Positions 1 to 10,558 of a DNA stretch of 64,000 nt are shown piece after piece. The DNA comes from Phallus indusiatus (taxonomy: Eukaryota > Basidiomycota > Agaricomycetes > Phallales > Phallaceae), in NCBI GenBank assembly GCA_027605045.1, contig JAQFWX010000002.1, positions 1,612,001 through 1,676,000 on the forward strand, written 5' to 3'. The number at the start of each line of letters is the position of its first letter. Within the stretch, counting starts at the first letter, position 1. The notes under the pieces were generated by a model. It was not told where the DNA came from and did not search any database. It was given only the letters and a program-made list of their open reading frames with translations. The translations under genes were made by a program, and so were the position numbers.

Positions 1-81
1 ATGCGCAAAAACCTCGTGTTTCCTTCCCACATAAAAGTGCAGGACACGTATGACGTCATCGAGCTCCACAGCAGTGACTAA
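1..81 (+). CDS. possible 3' terminal exon of a gene lying to the left (partial)
   Basis: The first 78 bases read open in frame 1 and end in TAA at 79-81. The translation is mixed and non-repetitive, with charged and hydrophobic residues and a TYDVIELHSS-like end. The stretch is short, so an open frame by chance is quite possible. No family is recognised. If real, it is the last exon of a gene starting outside the window. Confidence 0.25.
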   Translation: MRKNLVFPSHIKVQDTYDVIELHSSD

Positions 82-1663
82 CAAAAGGAAGATGATTTTC
101 TGACGAGCTCAAATCCGAACGTAGCATATATCGAATTGGAGTTTTTGGACTGGACGAATGTCGAGATACAATACAGAGTTCCAGCTGTGAATTAGAAGCA
201 TTTCGTATATTGGATTACGTATTCTTGAAAACCGTTACTATTGTGTCAACTGAGTTGAACCTGTTGAATGCTTGTTGTCGTATGCATTCAAAACAAAAGA
301 AGATACCTGTTCATTGAGGTACAACTCCGATACTCTCGTAAGAGATATGAAAGAAGATGCTTCCTTCCAGTTTTGCTTTTGCATCTTGTTTATCGGAAAA
401 ACTTCAATGACAGTTGGATTGAACGGATTCTTTACTTCATATTAAACCATATGGTATGTAGATAAACGAACCAATCCGCTGAGGAAAGAAGCCGATCTGC
501 CTTCTGATACAGACCAGTTTCTAGAATTGAGATAAGCGCTTTTAAAGATGGTAACCCACGAAGGATGAAATATTGAAATATATCAAGCTCAGCAATGCAA
601 AAGGGTAAGGGCTTGACGATAGCACTAGTTCAACTGTCAAACGTTGTCACTGTCAAGAGGTGTAGCATGATAAGAAAACGAAGTGTACACACATGCTCAA
701 CAGAATCCTCCATCAACATCATATAGAAATCAATTTGCAAAATGTTTCTTGCGAACAAGTTGAGAAGGACTGGCACTGAATATTTAATGAGAGCAGGTGC
801 TCAACATTTCCAAAAGATTGAAGGGACAATTTGACAGGCTAAGCCTGGATCTGTCATTAGAAGTCTTCTTCAATTGAGATTGCAATATGGTGATTAAGTG
901 CGATAATATCTTTAGATTTTGCTAGAGTTTGACATGTGTTCCGTTTCGGCAATCGCGATTGCTGTAGGTTCTTAAAAACATTCCTGGGGGGCGTAAACAA
1001 TTATCGCCCTTCCGCTCAATTTGTAGTCAATGGATACTCGTAGAAAGGGATGAGGTTGAATGAAAGGAAGTAAGGTTGAAGATAATGCGCATCAAAGATT
1101 TGTCAAGGAATTTGTCAAAAAATCATCAAAAAACGTACGTGACACATGTCACGTTCGGCATTGATCAGCCGGCCTTCCCGCTTAGTTACAACATATCGTT
1201 CACCTTGTTGCCTGTCTTGTTTCAGGCTCTTTGTTTGCAGGGAATGGGTGGTCCTACAAAGCTCAAAACAGTTCCCGATAAACGTCAAAGTTCAAAATAA
1301 AGCTCTGGCAACCAATTTCCACTTGTACAATGAATCCTGGTCTAGGAACGTGGTTGACTATAGTTCTGCATGGTCGAAGTACTATACCCTATCCATTTCG
1401 GAACTTCTTTATTAAATTATTTTTTTAGATAGGAAAAAATCTAAAATGGGCATGGTTGTTATTATCTAAACAGAGATGTCATTGCGACTATCGCAAATAT
1501 CGGGCTTGAACTTCCGTATCCCTATTGCCATTCCGTTCCTTGTACCTTATGGAATAATTGAATTGAGTAATACCCTGATCAGTATAAGAAGTTTGTTTCT
1601 TTTTGACTGTTCGTCTCTCTTGTGTTTGACTGCTTCTCTCAGTTAACTCGCCTTCCTCACGAG
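82..1663. other. intergenic, nothing recognised
   Basis: Only short open frames without homology-like features occur on either strand. The last 60 bases before the next gene are pyrimidine-rich, as is common just upstream of fungal start codons. A TATA-like word (GTATAAG) lies near 1582. No repeats, tRNA or transposon ends were seen. Confidence 0.5.
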
Positions 1664-2624
1664 ATGCTCCACTTACGCTTCACCACTCAGCTATCAGTTC
1701 TTATAGCCCTGACGTCGTCACTCACCGTCGTCACTCCAAAACCCCTCAACCAGTTCAAACCTCGTCTTCAAAGTGATGTTTGCGCCGAGGTCAATGAGGA
1801 ACTCAGTGTCTCTGGTCTCTCTTTAGGAAATGTCAACTTGTGTGCATGTGTATCTGGAATCCCGAGCCTCATCTCGTCTGGACCAACAGCCATTAGACAG
1901 GCTGTTACTTTATTTGGTGCGCAGGCTGTAACGAAGTCACTGAACAACTTGGTTTGTTTTAGCTCTTCTCGCTGTTCAATCTCCGTTTTTTGTCTAACCT
2001 ATCAACCCTATCAGATTACAGGAGCATCCGGTAGTGAACAATGCCAATATCCAGACAATGCTGTAGCAGTTTGTCAATCTGCGAACCCCTGCGGTTTCCA
2101 ATGTGTCGATGGTTTTGTCCCGTCCCCTTCCACCGGTAAAGCGACCTCATGCATCTGCCCGTATCCTTACACCGTCTGCAACGGACAATGTGGCTCATAC
2201 ACCTCATGTTACTCTGGTGCGCCGTCTGTTCGCAAGCGTGACGTGGGGTCCGACTGCGCTCCTGGCTGGAAACGTTGTCAAATTCCCGGGCGTGAAGTGA
2301 TGGAATGCGTCGATGTCCTGAACGATCTCTGGAGTTGTGAGTTGATCCTGACTGAGAATTTCCTTTCTGTATTTGTGATATTAATGGATGCGTCTAATGA
2401 TAGGCGGTGGCTGTGAGGTACCTTTCGGTGAAAATGAGCCTGCAGGAGTTGATTGCACGGCCATCCCCAATGTCGCCGGCGTTTCCTGTCTTGATGGCAT
2501 ATGCACAATCGGAAGCTGCGCAAGAGGTTTCCTGTTGAATGAAGATCAAACGAGTTGCGCCCGGATGAATACCACCACTGCACAATACCCCGTACTTGTT
2601 CAAAACGGGAGAGGTTCCTACTAA
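1664..2624 (+). CDS. small secreted cysteine-rich protein, CPL1-like domain
   Basis: Three exons (1664-1951, 2015-2336, 2404-2624) splice in frame to 276 residues. The ATG at 1664 gives an N-terminal signal peptide (MLHLRFTTQLSVLIALTSSL). A Cys-poor region of about 75 residues follows, then Cys-dense segments. The C-terminal third, from about residue 190, has the paired-Cys pattern of the CPL1-like domain (CAPGWKRC, a WSCGGCEVPF core, CLDGICTIGSC). A dibasic KR in a VRKRD context stands just before that domain and could be a Kex2 cleavage site. CPL1 was first known as a capsule and virulence-linked secreted protein of Cryptococcus, and related proteins are common in mushrooms without a settled function. 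Introns are 63 and 67 bases with good splice sites. Secretion is well supported; the biological role is unknown. Confidence 0.8.
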
Positions 2625-4614
2625 GCTTGAATTCATAACATTCTCTAACGGAAAACCGGAATTGCAATGTGTTCTCCTATTGTCTCATCTTCTTTTTCAT
2701 CTTGCCCTTTCGTTCCGTTCAAAATGGACCCCTTTAATCATATATATTCCCTAGTGCTCGTCCGAAACTGTCATGACTGGAGCTATTTCATATGTCTGAT
2801 TACGGAGCGTTCGGCATTTCTTCTGCATGACATCTCATTTCATTATTTGGTAAAGCCATGTGCTGGCTATGAACGGATTGGATTTTATTTATTCGCGTTA
2901 GAAATTACTGGCCTTCTCTCTTTCTGTTAACATTGACTTCTTTTTTGTGTACTTATGTATCAGTCGTTTATTTCGGAACTCCGAAGAGGTGTGGCCAAGC
3001 GTGAAAGCCTGTCAAAGTTTCATCGGAAAAACTTGTCCGGTGTTTGAATTTTGTCAGACCCTTAGTCCAGATAATCACATCGGAATCAGCGCTGGCTGTC
3101 CACGGTCATGATGATAAACAAGACTTGTGAGGGTACTCCTACCCTACTCTACCCTACATACGTTCCTTGATATCAATCCAATTGGTAATATGAAAACTCG
3201 ATGTTATAACATCTGGCCGTGCCTCCTCGCAGATCGCTTTGGCCGGTATTTATGTCATACGTCACATTCGAAAACAGTATGTTTTCATTTACATATGAAA
3301 TAGATAGAATGAAAGAATGAGAATTGGGGCTCTGCCTACTAAATAAGAAAGTTTGATGGATCTTAGTTTTTGACATCTACACATGAACATTTTGAAATAA
3401 ATTTTTGGGGTTGTCCACAAGTTTCTCGAATATTCGATACTACAATTATCTTTAGTTGAGTAACAATCCCGTCTCGCTCGCGTTTTTATCGATGAGAACC
3501 GGCCATGTGGTACGTACCGTACAGGACTAAGGTAAACCGGAAGTTTTACTTGACCGATTGAACTTCTCGGTTGAGTTCTTCACTATATTTTGTTTCATTT
3601 TCAAGCATCTGTTTCATAGAAATTTCAATATTCATCGTGTTTCGATTCTTCAATTTATGAGGGTGGTAGTAATGCTAGAATGTTTTTGGAAGGCGCCGGT
3701 GGCTCATGATCAGGGTAGATTAGATTGATCCGCTAAGTTATTTTTTTTCGCAAGTGCGAGAATTTGTCCGAAACTAGCTATTATGTATGTAGCACTATTC
3801 TGTGAAGCTCGTAGATACGATACAGACGAATTATTTCACGGAAGGAGGGAAGCAGTTTCTCCGCTGGCATAACGTGGGTCATTTGAAATACATACTTATT
3901 TATTATCAAGCTGGTATAAATTTAATTTAAATGAAGGGTCTATGCGGTGTACTTCACCCACATCAAAGAGAGTCGAGGCTGGCGAAGCATGGAACCCATA
4001 CAAAGAATCAAAGCCGGTAATGTTAGATGAACTATATATATCGTACTCATTATTAACGTTGGTACAGCGTTAGAAGCGAATCAATCACTGTTGTCAGAAG
4101 GTCTTCAAGTTACGGGGATTTTCTTCATGTAAATGAATGTATCATTACGCTTCAAATTCAAAACTTCATTCGACACATGAGGAGCTGACAACAGGGCAAT
4201 GCGGACAACCTATCTTACTTTATGCGCAAGTTTAACCACAACCAAATCTCGTCTTCCCACCTTCGGTTGCTATCCAGATGCGGTAACCAGTAGCTTCTTG
4301 ATTTGACTTGGGTTGTCAGATTAAATATAATTGTCACCAACAACATTTGAATTCCTCGAAACCCCTGAGCGCATCAGTCAAATAAATAAACAACAAATGT
4401 CAGGAGGACATTCAAGATCAAGCTTCAAGTTCAGCTTCAATATTCATCCGAACGCGTGTTGGTCTTGCGACGAGTAGATTCTTCTTATTCTTGGCTAGTT
4501 TTGAGAAGATGGAATCCAAAAATGTGAGAAAAGTTATAATCATATTTGCACCCAAAGGTAATAAATCAACGGAACAGTTTATGCGATAACCCGGGTGTTT
4601 GAGTTCCGTGAGCT
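2625..4614. other. intergenic between the convergent CPL1-like and dehydrogenase genes
   Basis: About 2 kb lies between two convergent 3' ends. It is AT-rich, with only short open frames. No conserved domain, repeat array or tRNA was seen. The first few hundred bases are probably the 3' untranslated region and terminator of the CPL1-like gene. Confidence 0.5.
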
Positions 4615-5801
4615 TCAAAACGCTGATGGAGTCATTCCTCCATCTACAGCAAGTATCTACCCACGAGTTACTATTTTTGATATGAAAAACGCAGCTGAAG
4701 GCATACTTTGTTGGTCATATATGAATTTGTAACGAGAAGCTCTACAGCATTTGCGATATCTTCCGGACGACCGAAACGCTTCACAGGTATCTTTTCCTAC
4801 GTGAATCACCGAAATGAGTTATATGAAGCAAGAAGTGAACTTGATCTCCTTGAACGTACTTTCAATGGGCTATTTGGATCTGGAAACATTCCGGTGTCTA
4901 AACGTGAGGAGGTATATTAAAATGATATTCATCGAGAAGTCATTAATGAAATATACTCGTAATTAATGCTGGAGCTACGGCGTTGACCGTCTGTGTATTC
5001 GCTTAATAGGACTGGCGAAATCCAGTTGGTGTACTTACGATGCCTTCTGCGGCATACCTATTTGCCAGCCAATGAACGAGACCGCTCATCGCGCTTTTAG
5101 AAGATGCATAATGAGGTCCTATCACACCCCCGGTTGCAGCGGCGACACTTTTTGAAAGCGTCAGATGATTGTTTTGTTCATGAGATAATGGGATGAAGAC
5201 ACCTAGAACAGTATATGATTCTACCCCATTTTTGAGACTCCATGTGCGGAAGAACCAGTTGAGTAAGCTATATATACAATACATGTAACCTGTCTTTCAT
5301 TTCTCTTCCGAATAACAGCGGAACAAAGATACATACGAGAATGTGAACACCAGTATTTATCCGCCATGTGTCTTCAAACATATCAATAGAGATTTGCTGA
5401 ATATCGCCCATAGGTCCAATGGTTTTGGCAAGAGTCCCAGAGTTACAGTAGAGGATATCTATGTCACCCATAGTTTCTTTGACAGATTGATAGAGCTTCT
5501 TCGTTGTATCATACGTCGACAGATCCGCCTGTGTTCAAAATGAACTTCCATTAATGAACCTATCAAATATGAGAATATGCTGGCTACTTTGAGTCCTTAC
5601 CTGAAAAGCATTGGCATTTACTCCCAACGATTTCAGCTCCCCAACGAGCGATCGAGCAGTATCCGCCGCTGTATTATAGTGTACCGCTATATTGATTCCC
5701 TTTTGGGCCAAAGAACGAGCGGTGGCTTGCCCAATACCACCTGTGCAGCCAGTGATAAGAGCCAGCTTGCCTCTAAGCACTTCTGAGTCACTCAAAGACA
5801 T
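4615..5801 (-). CDS. short-chain dehydrogenase/reductase (FabG-like)
   Basis: Unspliced, this looks like a broken gene. Eight exons (5801-5601, 5528-5337, 5267-5203, 5147-5039, 4990-4957, 4897-4860, 4796-4707, 4656-4615) join in frame to 256 residues, the usual size of a classical SDR. Seen in order: the Rossmann glycine motif TGCTGGIG near residue 18; an NSG in place of the usual NAG; catalytic Ser in IIYCSSVAAATGG; catalytic YASSK; VNAVAPALI; GRPEDIANAV; and the closing AVDGGMTPSAF. These support an active NAD(P)-dependent oxidoreductase of the FabG/3-oxoacyl reductase-like group acting on an unknown alcohol or ketone. The start at 5801 was chosen because it directly precedes the Rossmann fold; the frame stays open further upstream. 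Introns are about 50-75 bases. There is no obvious link to neighbouring genes. Confidence 0.85.
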
Positions 5802-6168
5802 AACAACTTGCTTGTGAAATGACAAGGAGTTCAAGCCTTCGAGGCGACGTGAGAAATATATGCCGACTACATGGGCCGATTGCAGTGCGTCATTCATAGA
5901 TAATCCGAACACGTAATCAATCATACGACCTACGCGAATCAACTATCAGTGCTAGTGAAGTGTCAAACTGATGCATGACAGTCGCTCCTTCCTGTTTCAT
6001 ACGATACTTGTGATGATGATATTAAGCGAGAGTCAATCAGTAGTATGTACAGGTACGTATACTGGTGAACGAGGCCTGCATTCGTCGAGCACCGGTTTTT
6101 TGCCGAGACTGAAAGCAAGCGAAGATAGATCGTGAGAGACATTGGTTCCGGTGGGCGTGACTTTCGAA

Positions 6169-6240
6169 GCTCTTGTGGCTTAATGGTAGCAGCGTGACAT
6201 CTCATTGCGAGGTCGACAGGGTTCGACTCCCAGTGGGCCA
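6169..6240 (+). pseudogene. tRNA-Met-like sequence, degenerate
   Basis: The 3' half looks like a tRNA: a B-box/T-loop word (GGGTTCGACTCCC) at 6220-6232 followed by GTGGGCCA, as at the end of eukaryotic elongator tRNA-Met genes. The 5' half carries an A-box-like TGGCTTAATGGTAGC at 6176-6190. CTCAT, the tRNA-Met anticodon context, sits where the anticodon loop should be. The acceptor 5' strand (GCTCTTG) does not pair with the 3' strand, where GGCCCAC would be expected. The anticodon stem is shortened by about 3 bases, and the T stem has a mismatch. Best read as a decayed tRNA gene or a tRNA-derived element, not a functional tRNA. Confidence 0.45.
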
Positions 6241-8073
6241 TGTCCACACACTGAGCTTCACTATTAATCTAGTATGGTAAACCGAACTGGCGTCAGTAAG
6301 TGATAAAGGTCTAACAGCGCAAGCAAGTTGTGGTCTGTGGGTTAAGCCTAAAGGTTGATGGTTTTTTTTAGTTCTCATGAAGCACTTTTGATTTTGAGGA
6401 TTAATCTATATGACCGTCGGAATAGAGGCACTCAACTCTTCTTTGAAATGCCCGACTTACGCTCAAACCGATCAATAGTCAATACTCCTATTCATCCTCT
6501 CGATAATATGAGTAAGTTAGCTGCACCTGCATTTACGGCAATAATTTGCTTATTTGGTTGTACGTATATATATGGTTTGGCATGCAGTAATTATTTCTGA
6601 ATCAAACCAGTGCCTAGGTTTTTTATTGCTCTGCACGTAGTACCACTTACACCCATTCCGGTCAATCCCCTTCAGGATGTTTAATATATGTCACTGTGGA
6701 CCCTACATTTACGTTCACACTCTTAGCATGGCGAGTTTCATTCACTTTCGTTCTCCTATAATTCGATGTAAACCCGTTCCTGCGCTTGTGTTCCCAGGTA
6801 ATAAACCTAGCTTTCAGAATTTCCTTTTCTTGATATTTTGTAGCTGTCTAGCTTTTTCAGTATACAAGGTCCGTGAGGACCTTGCCCCATCCTCAGAACA
6901 TCTTGGAGGTTTGCTTCGTTGAACCCGCATCGTCCCCTAATACTTCTGGCTATATTCAATCAAAAAAGGGTGTAAGTCTATTACTGGCAATATAATTAAA
7001 CCGAGAGAATAACACAGCTCTCCGTCTATTGTAATCACATAATATCACATGGACCTAAAAGTTCTCAAATTCTCAGGAGCAAGCGTGACAACTGGAGCCC
7101 TTTCCTCCACGACCCGCCTCCTGTTCGTAACAAGCGAGATCGTAAGACCACGGCAACATATTTGAGCTCGTGCAAATTGCAACCGGTGGTGATCTCTTTC
7201 GTCTTCGCAGATCATTGTGGGCGGCTTCACGAATGTCGCTGATGAATCCGAAGTAGAAGATAGGCATGGGACTATCGGAACCTTGAGTTGGAGTTCCGGA
7301 CGTTTCCAAACAATGGTGAATGAACCTTGGTTTTCCATGGTCGCCTCGTCGTTGGTTTTGGACAATAGTATGTTAATGGAATGGTTTTAAACCTACCAAT
7401 AGCATTGGGCTGGAGAAGCATCAATTTGCGCATATTGATTTATGTACGACGCATTTCACCAAGAATTCTCGTTCACCAGGTATAATCGCGTTGTCTTCCC
7501 CTCGAAAGTTGGTCATGTCCAACACATGTCCCCATGTCCAAGTCCACCGCACCAATCGATGGCACCGCTGATCCTACCGACACCTCCGAGGTATAAGTGT
7601 TGCCGAGAAAACCGCTTCCGACGTGACTCGGATTTAAGTTATCGACGATGAATCTGTCAATGCTGAGAGGATGATGAGACATCATCCAACCTTCTTAAAT
7701 GCACGTTACGGTTCTATAGCACGCAGCTTTACCTAGCGTAGCTCGGATACATCGAACGATGTACGGCGTGCAATGTGAGCCTACTGGTGTGACTATGAGA
7801 AAAAAAGATGCTTTTATAAATCACAAGTGTTACCGAGTTACTTGCGAAACGCTAGGAAACGGCTTCAAAAGTTCAGATGAGGACATTCTAGATATCAGTC
7901 AATAACCGTGTTAGGAGACTTTCGCATACCTACACAGGACCTGAAGGCTCATTCCTTCTTGTATCTTTTCGGAAAAATGACCTCCTTATATTGTAGTTGG
8001 CCACTTCACGCTTGAAAGTCATTTCTTCACCCTTCCTAGCACATGAGGAAAGCTGCTTCCTTTTATTAAAGGA

Positions 8074-8316
8074 TCAAGTGCATTTTTCATGGCCACAGCA
8101 GGAGAGCATAACACAGGCACCCGCAAGACCATCTTGTGTGCGTGGTCCAGTCTTTTTCCTCGGCTCAAAACATATTATATCGATGGCTTCGCCGACAGAG
8201 GCAGAGGTTACGATGTGCTGCACGACACGGACGTTCATACTGGCACTCTTGACGCTGGTCGAACCGTGCACTAAACACGACATGTTGAGTGAGAGTAACA
8301 GTAGAGAGAAAATCAT
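8074..8316 (-). CDS. possible small secreted peptide (80 residues)
   Basis: A single open frame encodes 80 residues. It begins with a convincing signal-peptide-like stretch (MIFSLLLLSLNMSCLVHG), which would leave a mature peptide of about 60 residues. Five cysteines follow the leader, including a terminal CC pair and a final CT. Small cysteine-containing secreted proteins are common in mushrooms. No family is recognised, and there is no supporting intron structure. The frame overlaps other short frames, so it may be a chance open frame. Confidence 0.25.
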   Translation of the reverse strand: MIFSLLLLSLNMSCLVHGSTSVKSASMNVRVVQHIVTSASVGEAIDIICFEPRKKTGPRTQDGLAGACVMLSCCGHEKCT

Positions 8317-8614
8317 TATAACCTGCTTATAATCAGACGTTGATTTAGCCTACTCTGACAAGGCGTCTCAGGCTCGTCCGGAGCCTCTCTTCAGTAGTCT
8401 TGAGGTCTAGTGTATCGGGTTCAGACGATCATAAGAGCAGATAAGAGTAGTAATGATCCACGTAGAAAGATCAGCTTTTGACATAATAACCACATTTGAG
8501 CGTTACTGACGTTTGTTTGGCGAACCGCACTGGTGACAGTGCGTCGAAGCTGTTACGTAATTGCCTGTTGCCGGACTTTGAAAACGTGCTCATCGCTCTG
8601 GGAAAGTTAAACTG

Positions 8615-10294
8615 ATGGAACAACACGACCACAAATTGATTTATCTCACCAAACTTCAAAACGAGATAGAGTATATCATGTTTATAATGCTATGCACAAC
8701 AACTAACTTTGAATTTTTTCATAGGGACAAGTCGGAAACATTCACTCTCGACACCATAGGGCAAACCAGAGAAGATCTCTATGCGATTATTTTGCGATTG
8801 AACATCCTTCACAACAGAATGATTGTAGTGAACAGACTGATTCCAGATGTTCTCTACAACATTTTCCTCTTCGCGGTTTATGGTTCAACTGATCCCGTAA
8901 CAGCTGTATTGCATATCTCACGCGTGTGCAGTCATTGGAGAAAATCAGCTATCGGTTGGCCGGCATTATGGACATCTATCGATATGAAAAAGCCGCATGC
9001 AATCATCGACTTATTCGTGAGCCGGTCCGGGAATGCTCCTCTGTCGCTATCATGGACCACGGAGCACTCTTTTTACAGGTTTGAATCATTCATACCGTAC
9101 CTCGAATCTTCTGCGGAATCAATTCTACCTCGTTTAAACTCCTTGACCATATGTTTTGACGATTACTCGTTGGATCCAGTCCGAGGTGCATTCCATGGTC
9201 GCCCGTTATACTTGCGATACTTGGATCTCCGCGCTCCGGAAGACGCCTCATCATTGACAGACATTTTGCAGATAGATCCATCTTATCTTCAAGAACTCAA
9301 GCTCAGATACCTGGACCTGCCAGTACTCGAACCCCCACCCAACAAATTAACACATTTCTCACTCTCGTATCCGACAAAAACACCTTCTCTTTCTCTGCTT
9401 CTAATTTTTTTATCGAATTCTCCTTTTTTGATCGAACTTGAAATTCGTATCTCTGAACGCGGTCAGCCAAATCCTGAAGTCATTTCAATGGATTCATCAA
9501 TAAACCCGTCAATTTCTAATAACAAAACAGTCTTACCAAATCTCAAACGACTGATTTTGGAATCAAGCGGGGGGTTTAACTATAACTACATTCGAGAACT
9601 TACCACCCGCATCGAATTTTTGGGACCACTCTCTCAGTTTGAGCTGACATGCCTCAATTGTTGGTCATACCTACGGGATAGAGCACTTCCACCTTTGAAC
9701 GCTCTTGAGTGGATCCCATCTAACATATTTTCAAGTTTTCAATCTTCAGAACACTACTATCTGTTTCTACACAACAAAGAATCAGAATTTGCAGTCGTCT
9801 CGGCTCCCAACCTTGCCTCCGGGGCTTCTCGCAATCCCCCATTTTATTTTTCAGTCATAGACCACACGAACAAGTATCAACTTGTTGATTACACTCAGAT
9901 CATTAATTGGATACGAGCGATGCCACAAATAACACACCTTGACTTAACTTACGACGCGTGGAAAATTTTCACATCGCTCGATATGTGCAAGGCTTTTCCC
10001 TCTCTCCAGACTCTGGGGATCCGTTTTGCCAGGCCAGACGAGGATCCGAATATATTATCCGTTGTCGGTTTGAAACTCAGAACACTGAAGTTATCACGCA
10101 TGGTGCTATCTCCTGATGTCTTTTTAGATATGGTCTTGAGGACCGGGGCGGAAATTGTGGAAGTGGGTGGAAACTTCCTAGATTCCGAGTTCGAGCACGC
10201 TATCGCTACTTTGCGGAACAGGGGAGTCGATGTAACACTCGACTGGGATAATGAAAACGTAGATATATACCGTCATGGTAGTGATCTGTATTAA
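8615..10294 (+). CDS. F-box-like protein, copy 1 of a tandem pair
   Basis: Two exons (8615-8670, 8725-10294) give 541 residues. An F-box-like helix pair (RLIPDVLYNIFLFAVYG, then HISRVCSHWRKSAIGWPALW) lies near residue 65, in the usual Agaricomycete form ending in W-x-P-A-L-W. The rest consists of degenerate leucine-rich segments (SLPRLNSL-, LRYLDL-, THLDLTYDAW-like repeats). Proteins of this type are substrate-recruiting subunits of SCF ubiquitin ligases; the target is unknown. The 54-base intron (8671-8724) is a multiple of three and has no in-frame stop, so the unspliced message would still be translatable. Splicing is preferred because the spliced N-terminus aligns with the neighbouring copy (MEQHDHK versus MEEYHSK, then E-TFTLDTI-QTR versus ELTLDTI-QTR). 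Confidence 0.85.
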   Translation: MEQHDHKLIYLTKLQNEIEYIMFIMLCTTTNFEFFHRDKSETFTLDTIGQTREDLYAIILRLNILHNRMIVVNRLIPDVLYNIFLFAVYGSTDPVTAVLHISRVCSHWRKSAIGWPALWTSIDMKKPHAIIDLFVSRSGNAPLSLSWTTEHSFYRFESFIPYLESSAESILPRLNSLTICFDDYSLDPVRGAFHGRPLYLRYLDLRAPEDASSLTDILQIDPSYLQELKLRYLDLPVLEPPPNKLTHFSLSYPTKTPSLSLLLIFLSNSPFLIELEIRISERGQPNPEVISMDSSINPSISNNKTVLPNLKRLILESSGGFNYNYIRELTTRIEFLGPLSQFELTCLNCWSYLRDRALPPLNALEWIPSNIFSSFQSSEHYYLFLHNKESEFAVVSAPNLASGASRNPPFYFSVIDHTNKYQLVDYTQIINWIRAMPQITHLDLTYDAWKIFTSLDMCKAFPSLQTLGIRFARPDEDPNILSVVGLKLRTLKLSRMVLSPDVFLDMVLRTGAEIVEVGGNFLDSEFEHAIATLRNRGVDVTLDWDNENVDIYRHGSDLY

Positions 10295-10558
10295 TATTTC
10301 AATTGATTGCCTAAATGTTTGAAGATCATTGTCCCTCTCCAATAAACAAAGCTACTATCCCATTATATTGAGGAGAGTTTCGTTCAAATATCCTCTCTAG
10401 GAGTCCATTGGCAATGGGCATGCGGCACAATGCATTTTCTTTGGTCGGATTTTACCGGACCTCGAGCTATTCACAATGTGACCGGACATCGTCACCGATG
10501 AATTAATGACTCACTATCATTCCTCGCTCTACTATTACTAGTGATTAGTTGTTCTCTC

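Larger units (their letters stand above)
5802..8614. other. gene-poor stretch; tRNA-like relic and one weak gene candidate
   Basis: Apart from the tRNA-Met-like sequence at 6169-6240 and the possible secreted peptide at 8074-8316, I see no supportable gene. Short minus-strand frames at 7045-7365 and 7473-7685 have plausible protein-like composition. They could be exons of a degenerate gene, but I could not splice them convincingly or assign a family. Confidence 0.45.

Noticed and set aside
2988..3060. TGGCCAAGCG word resembling a tRNA-Leu/Ser A-box
   Set aside because: No matching B-box, acceptor pairing or anticodon arm follows.
4615..5801. Short-chain dehydrogenase as a pseudogene broken by stops
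   Set aside because: All interruptions fall within GT-AG introns, and eight exons close to a 256-residue protein with every key motif.
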